Source of the DNA: Woeseia sp.
Lineage (GTDB): Bacteria > Pseudomonadota > Gammaproteobacteria > Steroidobacterales > Woeseiaceae
Assembly: GCA_021773015.1 (NCBI GenBank)
Contig: JAJFKW010000001.1
Location: 806,001 to 870,000 of the forward strand
DNA: 64,000 bases
Direction: 5' to 3'
Part shown: in pieces, positions 46,002-56,026 of the stretch
How positions within the stretch are numbered: position 1 is the stretch's first letter
How the letters are laid out: the number at the start of each line of letters is the position of its first letter
Translations under genes and position numbers: made by a program
The notes under the pieces: model-generated
What the model was told of the DNA's origin: nothing
The model's database searches: none
The model's input: only the letters and a program-made list of their open reading frames with translations

Positions 46002-46952
46002 TCAGTTCGCAAGTATATCCCGCGCACTCTGCGCATCCGTATGTAATTGCTGCACTAGCGCTTCCACATTCTCGAATTTTTTTTCATTCCGCAATTTTCG
46101 CACGAATTCCACGTGAATTCGCTGGCCATACAAATCGCCGTCAAAGTCGAATATATGAGCCTCCAGTAAAGGATTCACACCATTAAACGTTGGTCTTACG
46201 CCAACATTTACAACTGCATCCATTGGATATTGGCCGATGCCGGTAACACGAGCGGCAAATGTCCCTAACACCGCACTTCGCTTACGATTGAGTTTGACGT
46301 TTGCTGTCGGAAAGCCCAGGGTTCGACCCAACTTCCTGCCCTCTACAACCTTTCCAGATAACCGATACGGCTTACCCAGTAGCTTTTCGGCAACATCGAG
46401 CTGACCCTCTGCGAGCGCCTGTCGAATCGCCGTACTGCTAACTCTTACACCGTCTATGTTGACGCTTTGTAATTGACTTACCGTCACAGCCAGCGCTTTG
46501 CCAGCTCTCATAAGATCATCAATGCCGCCGCTCCGATCAGACCCGAATCGAAAATCATCTCCCAATACGAGTGTGTTGGCATTCAAGCCATGAATTAGGA
46601 TGCGTCGAATGAACGCAGATACTTCTATATCACGCATCGATTTATCGAAGCGCGGACAAAACAGTACGTCGATACCTGCTTCGTCGAGCGCCGCGTGCTT
46701 TTCTCTAAAACTCATGAGCCTAGATGGAGGTCTGTCTGCCGAAAAATACTCTTTTGGCGTCGGCTCAAAACTCATAACAACAGACGGTATGCTTCTCTGA
46801 GCAGAGTAGCTCAGCACTTCCTGCAATAGTTTTTGATGACCCCGATGTACGCCATCATACGAACCTATAGTGACTACGCTACCGTGCCGAAGGTAGTCGA
46901 ATGGCAAACTTTCTAGGGAGCGCGAAACTATCAAAGCGGCAGTCTCACACAA
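46002..46952 (-). CDS. ribF: Bifunctional riboflavin kinase/FAD synthetase
   Basis: Converts riboflavin to FMN and FAD. FAD synthetase domain: GSYDGVHRGHQKLL, FEPTPKEYFS, VLGDDFRFGSDRSGG. Riboflavin kinase domain: RKLGRTLGFPTANVKL and an MDAVVNVGVRPTFNG strand. The 316-residue frame starts with TTG at 46952; an alternative TTG at 46934 is also possible. Downstream of murJ by 54 bases. Confidence 0.94.
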   Translation of the reverse strand: MCETAALIVSRSLESLPFDYLRHGSVVTIGSYDGVHRGHQKLLQEVLSYSAQRSIPSVVMSFEPTPKEYFSADRPPSRLMSFREKHAALDEAGIDVLFCPRFDKSMRDIEVSAFIRRILIHGLNANTLVLGDDFRFGSDRSGGIDDLMRAGKALAVTVSQLQSVNIDGVRVSSTAIRQALAEGQLDVAEKLLGKPYRLSGKVVEGRKLGRTLGFPTANVKLNRKRSAVLGTFAARVTGIGQYPMDAVVNVGVRPTFNGVNPLLEAHIFDFDGDLYGQRIHVEFVRKLRNEKKFENVEALVQQLHTDAQSARDILAN

Positions 46953-47006
46953 TTCAACGTAGCACAGACTGCGGCGGCATGGCTTTTGAATAGTGAAGAT
47001 AAATAG

Positions 47007-48614
47007 TCATGTGCGGTTCAACGCAAGCTTTGACGGACGCACACCGAGCATCAGCAATACGATTACGTAGCTGACGACCGCTGTGGTAATGATGACGGCA
47101 AGCTTTATCGATCGCTCAATAGTTGTCGTTGCAAGCCACCAGTCCAATGGCTCCTGAAAATGATCAACCACGAAATACATTGCTAGACACGCAATTAGAA
47201 TTGCTGGGAGTAGCGCAACAAATGATGGCAAGCGTTGAATGATACTTTCGCGCCGTAAACCACGATACAAGAGCAACGCATTCACTAAAGAAGCGATGGA
47301 AATTGCCAACGCCAGCCCAGCGTGCGTAGCGCGATAACCTATCGCCGCTAGCCAATATGCCAGCGCTACGCTTAATAAAACATTCACCCCTAACGCAATC
47401 AAGCCAAATTTGACCGGCGTCTTAGTATCCTCCCTCGCAAAATACGCGGGCGCGAGTATTTTGACGAACGAAAATCCTATGAGTCCAAGCGAGAACGCTT
47501 GCAAACTAATTGCCGTCAATTCAACATCTTCGCTATCGAATTCACCACCATAAAACATGGTAGCAACAAGCGGTTCCGCCAGTATGATCAGTCCAACAGC
47601 CGCTGGAATTACAATCAAACACACGAGTTTCATTGACCAATCCACAGTCGCCGCAAAATGTTTTGCTGATTGATTGGCATGCTGTCTGGACAGATGCGGC
47701 AAGATGACGGTCGCGAGTGCAATACTGAAAAGACCCAGTGGAAACTCCATTAGGCGATCTGAAAAATATAGCAAGCTGATTTTGCCGCTCCCTAGCATGC
47801 TCGCGATTATGCCGCCGACTAGTACATTTATCTGTGCCACAGACGAGCCAAATATTGCCGGTAACATCAATCTGAATGCTCGACGAACACCTTCGTGTCC
47901 AAAGCAAATTTTTGGGCGTGGCACGAATCCGATTTTCGCCAGAAATGGAACTTGAAAAAGCAGCTGAATTAGCCCGGCGAAGAACACCGCGTACGCTAGT
48001 GCCATACCCGGTTCCGCGAGCATCGGTGCAAGCCAGATTGCGGCCGCAATCAACGTGAGATTGAGCAGCACTGGTGTGAACGCGGCCGCAGCAAAGTGGC
48101 CATAGGTATTCAGCACGCCACCGGCAAACGCGACCAAAGACACAAAAAGCAGATAGGGGAAGGTAAATCTGACCATCAACGTCGCCAGATCGAAACCGCC
48201 GTCGCTATTTACCAATCCCGGCGCCACAATAATGACAAGCAGTGGTGCCAGAATGACGCCCAACAATGTGATGCCAAACAGCACTAGTCCGAATGTTCCG
48301 GCCATCGCGTCAACAAATTCCCGTGCCTCGCGATCGCTATGTTGTTCGCGATACCGCGCAATGACTGGCACAAATCCTTGCGAAAACGCGCCTTCCGCGA
48401 AGAATCTCCGCAACATGTTCGGGATTCTATTGGCGACCACAAAGGCGTCCATTACCAACGATGCTCCGAAGAACCTGGCCAACACGATATCCCGGATTAG
48501 CCCCGATACTCGCGAGACCAGCGTCATTGCGCTGACCACGGATGTGGAGCGCAACAGCCCGGATTCGGCAGCCAGCTTTCCGTCGTTATTCGGTGATGAT
48601 TTTTCGGTGCCCAT
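47007..48614 (-). CDS. murJ: Lipid II flippase MurJ
   Basis: Flips the peptidoglycan precursor lipid II across the inner membrane. A 535-residue polytopic protein with about 14 helices. Family motifs: SRVSGLIRDIVLARFFGAS, DAFVVANRIPNMLRRFFAEGAFSQGFVP and, later, LLYFSDRLMEFPLGLFSIALATVILPHLS. It is divergent from rpsT and leads into ribF-lspA, the common gammaproteobacterial arrangement apart from ileS. Confidence 0.95.
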   Translation of the reverse strand: MGTEKSSPNNDGKLAAESGLLRSTSVVSAMTLVSRVSGLIRDIVLARFFGASLVMDAFVVANRIPNMLRRFFAEGAFSQGFVPVIARYREQHSDREAREFVDAMAGTFGLVLFGITLLGVILAPLLVIIVAPGLVNSDGGFDLATLMVRFTFPYLLFVSLVAFAGGVLNTYGHFAAAAFTPVLLNLTLIAAAIWLAPMLAEPGMALAYAVFFAGLIQLLFQVPFLAKIGFVPRPKICFGHEGVRRAFRLMLPAIFGSSVAQINVLVGGIIASMLGSGKISLLYFSDRLMEFPLGLFSIALATVILPHLSRQHANQSAKHFAATVDWSMKLVCLIVIPAAVGLIILAEPLVATMFYGGEFDSEDVELTAISLQAFSLGLIGFSFVKILAPAYFAREDTKTPVKFGLIALGVNVLLSVALAYWLAAIGYRATHAGLALAISIASLVNALLLYRGLRRESIIQRLPSFVALLPAILIACLAMYFVVDHFQEPLDWWLATTTIERSIKLAVIITTAVVSYVIVLLMLGVRPSKLALNRT

Positions 48615-48810
48615 ATCGAGTGCGATTCTAGCCTAGAAAGATATGAAAATCAGTGATTTACAGCAGCATGTGGCTGACTGCAGCTTGTTGATCGATACGC
48701 TCGAATTAGACCATTGACATTCGCTTGCTGCCCACGAATAATACGCGGCTCTCTGGCCACGAGACTATTTGTCTCGATCTCGTGACCGACCCAACAAACG
48801 GAAATTTACA

Positions 48811-49077
48811 GTGGCAAATATCAAGTCAGCCCGCAAGCGCGCGAAACAGGCGGAAAAAACGCGTCTGCACAAGATGGGGCTTCGCTCAAAATTACGTACC
48901 CATATCAAGAGCGTGATTAGCGCTATAGAGAAAGGTGACCGCGAAGCTGCGTCAAGTGCATACAAAGAAGCGGTTCCAGTGATCGACAGCATGATCAATA
49001 AGGGCATTGTCAATAAGAATAAGGCAGCGAGGCACAAAAGTCGGCTCAATAAGATGATCAAGGCAATAGCGGCCTAA
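48811..49077 (+). CDS. rpsT: 30S ribosomal protein S20
   Basis: Ribosomal protein S20, 88 residues (ANIKSARKRAKQAEK, KNKAARHKSRLNKMIKAI). Translation starts at GTG 48811; the open frame from 48769 would add a non-homologous arginine-rich stretch. E. coli rpsT also uses a weak non-AUG start (UUG), known to matter for its translational autoregulation, so the GTG here may serve the same purpose. It converges with obgE. Confidence 0.96.
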   Translation: MANIKSARKRAKQAEKTRLHKMGLRSKLRTHIKSVISAIEKGDREAASSAYKEAVPVIDSMINKGIVNKNKAARHKSRLNKMIKAIAA

Positions 49078-49128
49078 AGCCACAATCGTCAGGGTTGCAG
49101 ATTTCTCGGTTTGCAACCGCCACACCCG

Positions 49129-50212
<1,084 letters not shown>

Positions 50213-50253
50213 AATGTATTGAAAGACTGTATTAAACGGGTTTGAGCGTCAAT

Positions 50254-50511
50254 TCAATTTGCTATGACGCTAACAAACTGCCTATTTTTGGGGCCTTTTT
50301 TCTCGAATTTGACGTGGCCATGGCTTTTCGCAAACAGCGTATGGTCCCTGCCAATACCGACATTGACACCGGCATGAAATCGCGTGCCGCGTTGGCGAAC
50401 GATAATGTTGCCGGCTACTACTTCTTGGCCGCCGTAAATTTTGACGCCGAGCCGTTTCGACTCCGAATCGCGTCCGTTCTTGGTGCTGCCGCCTGCTTTT
50501 TTATGAGCCAT
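50254..50511 (-). CDS. rpmA: 50S ribosomal protein L27
   Basis: Ribosomal protein L27, 85 residues beginning [20 protein letters not shown] from ATG 50511; the open frame further upstream lacks homology. Its N-terminal tail reaches the peptidyl-transferase centre. Between rplU and obgE in the usual order. Confidence 0.97.
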   Translation of the reverse strand: MAHKKAGGSTKNGRDSESKRLGVKIYGGQEVVAGNIIVRQRGTRFHAGVNVGIGRDHTLFAKSHGHVKFEKKGPKNRQFVSVIAN

Positions 50512-50582
50512 TTGATTGTCCTGTCTGTTACTGGCTGGGTAGCACTCGGCTGAACCCAACGTAAATTCTGCTAAAAGCAGAC

Positions 50583-51101
50583 TCAGTCTGCTTTCTTAGT
50601 TACTTTCTTTGCAGCCGTTTTTTTGGTGGCCGTCTTCTTAGCTGCCGTCTTCTTAGCAGCCGTCTTCTTAGCAGCAGGTTTCTTGGCCGCCACTTTTTTT
50701 GCCACAGGCTTTTTAGTCGCTGCTTTCTTACTTGCTGGTTTCGCGTCGCTGGCCTCGCTCGTAGCTTCCTTCTTCGGCGTCGCTTTGCCGCCGCTCTTTA
50801 TGTCAGTGATCTCTACCTCGGTAAAAAACTGACGATGGGTATGCTGACGCAGGTAGTTTTGACGACGCTTGAACTTAACAACGCTAACCTTCTTGCTTTT
50901 ACCTTGCTTAAGAACCTTCGCGCTGACACTACTGCCCGCCAGATAGGGACTACCCACTTTGACATTATGTCCTTCTCCAACGAGCAAAACGTCCGCAAAA
51001 TCGATATTGGCACCCTCTTCGGCTACCAATTTTTCAACCTTGAGGCGCTCGCCTTTGCTCGCCCGGTACTGCTTACCGCCTGAGCGAAAAACCGCGTACA
51101 T
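50583..51101 (-). CDS. rplU: 50S ribosomal protein L21 with lysine/alanine-rich C-terminal tail
   Basis: Ribosomal protein L21 core ([20 protein letters not shown] to about [13 protein letters not shown], residue 103) followed by a ~69-residue extension of K, A and T repeats ([10 protein letters not shown] units) that looks like the histone H1-like AlgP/HupB tails. Ordinary L21 is ~103 residues. ATG 51101 has TTGGAG upstream; starting five codons earlier is less likely. The tail is encoded by tandem ~15-bp repeats at about 50600-50720 and should be unfolded, highly basic and nucleic-acid-binding. Confidence 0.93.
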   Translation of the reverse strand: MYAVFRSGGKQYRASKGERLKVEKLVAEEGANIDFADVLLVGEGHNVKVGSPYLAGSSVSAKVLKQGKSKKVSVVKFKRRQNYLRQHTHRQFFTEVEITDIKSGGKATPKKEATSEASDAKPASKKAATKKPVAKKVAAKKPAAKKTAAKKTAAKKTATKKTAAKKVTKKAD

Positions 51102-51223
51102 CGTATTGTGCTCCAATTAGCACGCTGCGTTAACTCGCAACCTGCTGAGAAATAAGAGATTTGTGGGCTTTCGACTGAATTGGCATTGTCTGCTGCAATA
51201 CCAATCGCCACAAAAGAGCCGGA

Positions 51224-51252
51224 ATTTTATAGATTTGCCACCCCTGGGTCAA
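51224..51252 (-). promoter_or_regulatory. Sigma-70-type promoter for rplU-rpmA
   Basis: On the minus strand TTGACC (51252-51247), 17 bases, then TAAAAT (51229-51224). It gives a leader of about 115 nt before the rplU ATG, within the region shared with the divergent prenyl synthase gene. Confidence 0.7.
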
Positions 51253-51367
51253 CGCTAGGTGACGAAAAATTGCACTTTATTTCAATGGCTTGCAATAGCT
51301 CAAATGGCCAATTTTGACGTCCTCTCGGTATCCTATTGGTAACGATTCAGGCATTATTCGAATTCTC

Positions 51368-52366
51368 ATGCACGCGGCACAAAACACACCCGATTCCCTG
51401 ACATTTGACGAAGTACGCGATCTTGCAAGTAGTGATATGCAGGCCGTGGATCTCCTCATTAGAGATAGCCTTAAAAGCGACGTGCAACTCGTCTCGCAGG
51501 TGTCAGAATACATCGTTACCAGCGGCGGAAAACGGCTGCGACCCCTGATCGTTTTGCTTGCTGCGCGTGCGCTCGGCTATCAAGGCAATTTGCATGTCAA
51601 CGCTGCCGCAATCATCGAATTCATTCATACGGCAACCTTATTGCACGACGACGTTGTCGACGATTCTGATCGCCGGCGGGGACGTGACACGGCGAATACA
51701 GTTTTCGGAAACCAGGCCAGCGTGTTGGTCGGTGATTTCCTGTATTCACGCGCCTTTCAAATGATGGTTGGAATCGGCGAAATGCCGATTATGCAAATTC
51801 TCGCCGATGCGACAAATACGATCGCCGCCGGCGAAGTAATGCAACTCATGAATGTTCATGATCCGGACGTCGATGAGGACGGCTACCTGCAAGTAATCTA
51901 TCGCAAAACCGCACGTTTGTTTGAGGCCGGCGCGCAAATAGCAGCAGTTTTGGCAAATCGAGACGCGTCAGACGTTCCAGCAATGATTGCCTACGGCAGA
52001 CATCTTGGTTGTGCCTTTCAACTGGTCGACGACGCGCTTGACTATGACGCATCGCCGGATGAGTTGGGCAAAAACCTTGGCGATGATTTGGCCGAGGGTA
52101 AACCGACACTTCCATTAATTTATGCTATGCAGCATGGCTCGGAAGAAAACAGAGAGCTTATTCGCAAAGCCATCGAGTCTGATGGCATTGATTTTCTTGA
52201 GCAGATCCAGCGAATTGTTGAGTCAACGGGCGCACTTGAATATACCGCGAGTCGTGCGCAGCAGGCCGCCGACTCGGCGATTGAAGCATTATCGAATATT
52301 CCTCAATCGGCACACAAAGACGCAATGGTCGCTGTGGCCGAATTTGCCGTTAAACGTCGTTCGTAA
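51368..52366 (+). CDS. ispB: Polyprenyl (octaprenyl-type) diphosphate synthase
   Basis: Trans-prenyltransferase making the ubiquinone side-chain precursor. From ATG 51368 it has 332 residues (E. coli IspB 323). First aspartate-rich motif LLHDDVVDDSDRRRG, second QLVDDALDYD, and the GGKRLRPL substrate loop. Chain length cannot be read with certainty. It is divergent from rplU, the standard gammaproteobacterial arrangement. The open frame to TTG 51314 has no ribosome site. Confidence 0.93.
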   Translation: MHAAQNTPDSLTFDEVRDLASSDMQAVDLLIRDSLKSDVQLVSQVSEYIVTSGGKRLRPLIVLLAARALGYQGNLHVNAAAIIEFIHTATLLHDDVVDDSDRRRGRDTANTVFGNQASVLVGDFLYSRAFQMMVGIGEMPIMQILADATNTIAAGEVMQLMNVHDPDVDEDGYLQVIYRKTARLFEAGAQIAAVLANRDASDVPAMIAYGRHLGCAFQLVDDALDYDASPDELGKNLGDDLAEGKPTLPLIYAMQHGSEENRELIRKAIESDGIDFLEQIQRIVESTGALEYTASRAQQAADSAIEALSNIPQSAHKDAMVAVAEFAVKRRS

Positions 52367-52504
52367 GTAAGCATCGACTTCGCAAGTACGTTGGGGTTTT
52401 TCGACCTCAATTCGTTTTGACCGGGATAGGCGACTAGCTGCGGCAATCGAAACTGAATAGTGATATTAGGTTCCCGTCGCACCAGCAACTTTAATTCGCT
52501 TCGG

Positions 52505-53500
52505 CTAGCTGAAATACGGAATGACCTCCGCACCCATCAAGCGAATTGCCTCGACAGGATCCGGACCTATCGGGCCACCAAGATTGACTTCGGTAACGCC
52601 TTGTTCTGCCAGCCGTTCGATTTGCTCAATAACATCCTTAGGTGTGCCAGCAATCGCTAGACGACACATTTCAGGTGTTACGGCATCCGCTGCGTGTCGA
52701 TAATTTCCCGCAGCTATCAGTGCACGTATGTCGTCGAAATCGTGCGGCACCAGGCCCACCGTCGCTAAAGCGGGCGCCTCAAGATAGGGCCCAAAGTAGG
52801 AAACCATCTTGCGCAACGTATCCGTGGCTGCCGTTCGATCAGAAGCGACTGATAGCCACGCGCAACCGGACAGCACAAATGCGCTTTTGTCACGTTTACT
52901 CTGCCGCACGCCGTCCATTATCGGCGGCACCATATAACTTGCAGACTCGGGGGGCGTGATCATCGGTAGACTACCGTCGCCAATCTCACCGCTCAGCCGT
53001 AAATAGTCCTCACCAAATGGGCACACATAGATCGGAATCGAATCGCGAAACGGCTTAAAACGAAGATAGCACTGGTCTGTCCACTGAAATTCGGCACCTT
53101 CGAAGTCAACAACTTCACCGCGCAACAATGCCCGAATAATACACGTTGCCTCGCGCGTCCTTTCCATACAGTTGGACGCATCGATCCCAGTCCACTCAAC
53201 CATTTTCTGTGTATGCAAGCCAAGACCGAGCAAAACACGACCTCGAGACAGTTCGTCCAACGTCGCAATATAGGTCGCAATTTCTGCGGGATTCGTTGTA
53301 TATGGATTGGTACCCACGCTGCCAATCTTAATTGTCGATGTTGCCGCCGCAACGGCGCTGCTCACAACCCATGTATTTTGCATGAACGTATCGTGCGGAT
53401 ACCAGACAGACTCAAAACCAGCCTTTTCGGCGAGCACCGACAGGTCGATAATCTGCTGCACCGAACCCATGTATTGAATAAAACGAATTGCGAATTTCAT
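52505..53500 (-). CDS. Luciferase-like (LLM class) flavin-dependent oxidoreductase
   Basis: A 331-residue LLM-class TIM-barrel oxidoreductase; MKFAIRFIQYMGSVQQIIDLSVLAEKAGFESVWYPHDTF is typical of the MER-like (F420 or FMN) branch, with a GRVLLGLGLH motif and GLVPHDF in the middle. In gammaproteobacteria without F420 the cofactor is likely FMN, but this is inference. Neighbours give no pathway. It faces ispB convergently. Confidence 0.82.
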   Translation of the reverse strand: MKFAIRFIQYMGSVQQIIDLSVLAEKAGFESVWYPHDTFMQNTWVVSSAVAAATSTIKIGSVGTNPYTTNPAEIATYIATLDELSRGRVLLGLGLHTQKMVEWTGIDASNCMERTREATCIIRALLRGEVVDFEGAEFQWTDQCYLRFKPFRDSIPIYVCPFGEDYLRLSGEIGDGSLPMITPPESASYMVPPIMDGVRQSKRDKSAFVLSGCAWLSVASDRTAATDTLRKMVSYFGPYLEAPALATVGLVPHDFDDIRALIAAGNYRHAADAVTPEMCRLAIAGTPKDVIEQIERLAEQGVTEVNLGGPIGPDPVEAIRLMGAEVIPYFS

Positions 53501-53721
53501 GTACGCCTACCATCGTGAAAGTGACCAATATAACAGTGACAGTCAAACTATTTCACGACGCATTGACGTTGCTGCCGACACCAGGCAATTGACGGACCGA
53601 CCATTTCGCAAGTGCCGACAATTACTCGTTCGCTAGCGGTGGGTATTGACCGGGTGTTTGTTGGGCATCTGCAGCGCCGTGAGGCAATTCCGGCAAAAAA
53701 TAGCTCTCAGCTTCCGAATAC

Positions 53722-53729
53722 TATAAAAT
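53722..53729 (+). promoter_or_regulatory. Promoter -10 for tRNA-Pro with GC-rich discriminator
   Basis: TATAAAAT lies 12 bases before the tRNA, followed by CGCGCGC, the GC-rich discriminator typical of stringently controlled stable-RNA promoters. The -35 is weak. Confidence 0.55.
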
Positions 53730-53741
53730 CGCGCGCTCATT

Positions 53742-53818
53742 CGGGGTGTAGCTCAGCCTGGTAGAGTGCATCGTTCGGGACGATGAAGCCGGAGGTTCGA
53801 ATCCTCTCACCCCGACCA
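53742..53818 (+). tRNA. tRNA-Pro (anticodon CGG)
   Basis: A 77-nt cloverleaf with encoded CCA: acceptor CGGGGTG/CACCCCG, anticodon stem CATCG/CGATG around TTCGGGA (anticodon CGG, codon CCG), T arm GGAGG-TTCGAAT-CCTCT. Its 3' 20 bases are repeated at 60242-60261, marking it as an island integration site. Confidence 0.97.
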
Positions 53819-53819
53819 A
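53799..53819 (+). repeat. attL: 3' end of tRNA-Pro, left island junction
   Basis: Twenty-one bases from the T arm through CCA plus one A (starts gaatcctctcacc, ends cgaccaa) recur exactly at 60242-60262 in the same orientation, the pattern left by a tyrosine-recombinase integration into a tRNA gene. Confidence 0.85.
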
Positions 53820-53871
53820 CTTGGTTTTTTCTAAACCGAGTACACACAAACATTTCAGCCCTATTTTCTCG

Positions 53872-53900
53872 GGGAAAAAGCGCCTGCTTTTTCCCTTTTT
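53872..53900 (+). terminator. Rho-independent terminator after tRNA-Pro
   Basis: Perfect ten-base stem gggaaaaagc / gctttttccc with loop gcct, followed by TTTTT. It lies inside the left end of the island and would end the tRNA transcript. Confidence 0.9.
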
Positions 53901-54155
53901 GCGTTAGCGTGCCCCTACGAATTATCCCCTATTTATCCCTTGGTTATCCCTTGGTTATCCCGAACGCGCAGCGGCAATGCGAACACTGCTCTCACAACCC
54001 CGAATTCACAAACCGTGAACTAGAGACCTACTGAGGCATACGATGAGCTGCGATGTTCCCAGTGGTGAAAAGACCTATGAAAATCGGGTTTCCATAACCG
54101 CGGAAAATTAGATGGCGGCTAATGCGATTCACTGACGAGAAAGGACCCACGTCCG
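53901..54155. other. Island left flank without genes, with ttatccc repeats
   Basis: No gene seen. Between about 53921 and 53961 the word ttatccc or tatccc recurs four times with the unit cccttggttat twice in tandem, next to the att site. Such short direct repeats can be recombinase arm sites, but this is only a suggestion. Confidence 0.4.
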
Positions 54156-54395
54156 ATGTGTGACAAGTGCATAAAAGCCTGCAACGCGATCAACAAATTG
54201 ACGCCGGAATTTGGCGACTCCGTGAAGATTGTTAACACAATTGGATATCCGACGGCTAAAGGCCGTCATGCCATCCAAGTATGCAACGAGAAATCACTAC
54301 ATCTAAATAGCGTCGTAGAAGGTACTAATCTACTTGACGACTGTTTGGAGTCTGCTGTTAAGGCTAGACGCGACGCAGACGGTAAAGAGCAGTGA
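54156..54395 (+). CDS. Hypothetical protein with N-terminal cysteines
   Basis: A 79-residue protein beginning MCDKCIKACNAI (C-x2-C-x3-C) with a further cysteine pair (VCNEKS, LDDCLES). An AAAGGA site lies ten bases before ATG. No signal peptide. The cysteine spacing suggests a metal or Fe-S site, but I recognise no family. It converges with the PEP-CTERM gene. Confidence 0.5.
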   Translation: MCDKCIKACNAINKLTPEFGDSVKIVNTIGYPTAKGRHAIQVCNEKSLHLNSVVEGTNLLDDCLESAVKARRDADGKEQ

Positions 54396-54416
54396 CTACA
54401 CTTACTCCATTTCGTT

Positions 54417-54776
54417 TTAGGCGCGCTGTTTCCTACGGACTACCAATAACATGCCGGCTAATGCGAGCAGCAGCAGAGGTAGCGTTGCGGGTTCCGGTAC
54501 TGAATTCGGTTCTCCGCCATTATCGTTTCCACCATTATCGTTACCACCCACGCACTCTGAAAAGTCATTCTGTGCCGATATTACACACTCTACCGCAGCG
54601 TCCGCTACAGCTTCTTCACATACTGTGTCACCTCCACAAAGTTCAACATTGAAGTTCTCCCCGCATTGGAGAGCCTGGGTCTCAAAAACGGCACTACAGC
54701 TGCTTTGCCCATACGAGGTGTTGGGAATGACAAAAAAGAACATCACAAACGATAACGCGGCGATTTTAGTCAGCAT
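54417..54776 (-). CDS. PEP-CTERM sorting domain protein
   Basis: A 119-residue exported protein: signal peptide MLTKIAALSFVMFFFVIPNTSYG, mature part with cysteine pairs (SCSAVFETQALQCGENF, LCGGDTVCEEAV, ECVISAQ, ECVGG), a short GGNDN repeat, then the sorting signal VPEPATLPLLLLALAGM plus VVRRKQRA. Such tags are processed by exosortase EpsH-type systems and tie the protein to exopolysaccharide-related surface sorting. No exosortase is in the window. Start at ATG 54776. Confidence 0.85.
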   Translation of the reverse strand: MLTKIAALSFVMFFFVIPNTSYGQSSCSAVFETQALQCGENFNVELCGGDTVCEEAVADAAVECVISAQNDFSECVGGNDNGGNDNGGEPNSVPEPATLPLLLLALAGMLLVVRRKQRA

Positions 54777-55021
54777 CGGATTTCCAGGATTCTTATTATT
54801 TGGAGAGACTGCTGCAGATATCGTGCCAACACCAAGAATCAACAATTTATGCACGCCACTCAGCAGCATTTGTAAAAGAACTCGACAATATTCGTATTTA
54901 GTTACTGTCCACAACGGGCAGGAATCACTCTCATGATGAGCGGACGTTCAAAATTTCTGAGGAAATTCGAAGTCCACTTCCGCTAACGGCCAGAAGCGGT
55001 CATTGGAATGCTGCGCGGGTC

Positions 55022-55834
55022 CTAGGTGCGGCCCTTCAATAATTGCTCAATTACAGTTTTAAAACCGCTCGTAAATACTATGCCGTTATGTCCTACACCC
55101 GGCACTTCTACAAAGGTGGCATTAATCCCCCTAGCTTTGATTTTTGCCACATAATCTCTGGCTAAAACGGATACAGTAATGTCATCGGCAGCGCCGGTAA
55201 TGGCAATAACTTTGGTTTTCTTGTCGATCTTGCCGATGAAATCATGCGGTGAAAGACTCAAAGACCACCTGTTGTAACCACGTCTCATGGTCCGCCAGTC
55301 GGCCACGTTGCAGGGGCAGGCACCAAGAACAGCTGCGTTTACCAGACCCGGATACTTACCGATTATGACACCCGAAATTGCCGACCCGCCGGAATGTCCT
55401 GCCAATACAACATACTCGGACTTGTAATGTTTCTTAAGCACTTTTACCGCGGCAGCCACGGTCGCGATCACATCCGGTTGATAGTTATCCCCATCACGAT
55501 GACTGTTGCCCGTTGAATGATTGCCCTTTGAATCAAAATAACCGGGCCGAATCAAGCTTATGGCGACAACACCCTTCGCCCCGAACAATTGCGCACCCTT
55601 GTGCATATAGTCGGACGGCGTGTAATCGGACGGGTCGGGCCGATAACCGTCTCCGTGGATGAAGATGATCAGTGACGTTCGCTCGTCAGTATCACCATAG
55701 GTTTTGATCACCACACATTCATCGTTTGCCGCAACACGGGTCCTGTTATCAGCGGCGCAGGGTTCTGCGGCGGCCACGCGATATGTCGCTGCAGCTAATG
55801 CGACGGATAGAGCCATCATCACAAGATACTTCAT
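55022..55834 (-). CDS. Secreted alpha/beta hydrolase
   Basis: A 270-residue serine hydrolase with signal peptide (MKYLVMMALSVALAAATYRVAAA). HGDGY near IIFIHGDG is the oxyanion part, the nucleophile is in VVLAGHSGGSAISG, the acid probably in ITGAADDIT and the histidine in GVGHNGIVF. It resembles prolyl-oligopeptidase/dienelactone-hydrolase-like secreted esterases; substrate unknown. ATG 55834 with GGAAGG upstream is chosen; the open frame to 55879 is not. Confidence 0.82.
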   Translation of the reverse strand: MKYLVMMALSVALAAATYRVAAAEPCAADNRTRVAANDECVVIKTYGDTDERTSLIIFIHGDGYRPDPSDYTPSDYMHKGAQLFGAKGVVAISLIRPGYFDSKGNHSTGNSHRDGDNYQPDVIATVAAAVKVLKKHYKSEYVVLAGHSGGSAISGVIIGKYPGLVNAAVLGACPCNVADWRTMRRGYNRWSLSLSPHDFIGKIDKKTKVIAITGAADDITVSVLARDYVAKIKARGINATFVEVPGVGHNGIVFTSGFKTVIEQLLKGRT

Positions 55835-56026
55835 AGCTTGCAGCCTTCCCCAAAAACCTTGAACGGTAACATTTCGCATTCATCCAAAGCTTAAAGACGT
55901 CCAGTATTATCGGCCACTTTTCGACGAGCCGCCATAGTGATCGAATGTCCGTTTTGGGTCATTTGCGGACCTTCAGACCAATATTAGCTGAAGTTCCGCT
56001 TTGAGTGGTACTGGTCTTGCCCCGGT

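Noticed and set aside
49093-49118. Hairpin ggttgca/tgcaacc between rpsT and obgE as a terminator
   Set aside because: Seven-base stem with a 12-base loop and no T tract; too weak to call.
50623-50832. Plus-strand frame coding an apparently very hydrophobic 69-residue protein
   Set aside because: It is the antisense shadow of the lysine/alanine-rich L21 tail; the hydrophobic repeats come from reversed AAG/GCN codons.
54451-54936. Plus-strand 161-residue open frame opposite the PEP-CTERM gene
   Set aside because: The opposite strand has a signal peptide, cysteine pattern and PEP-CTERM tag; this frame has none.
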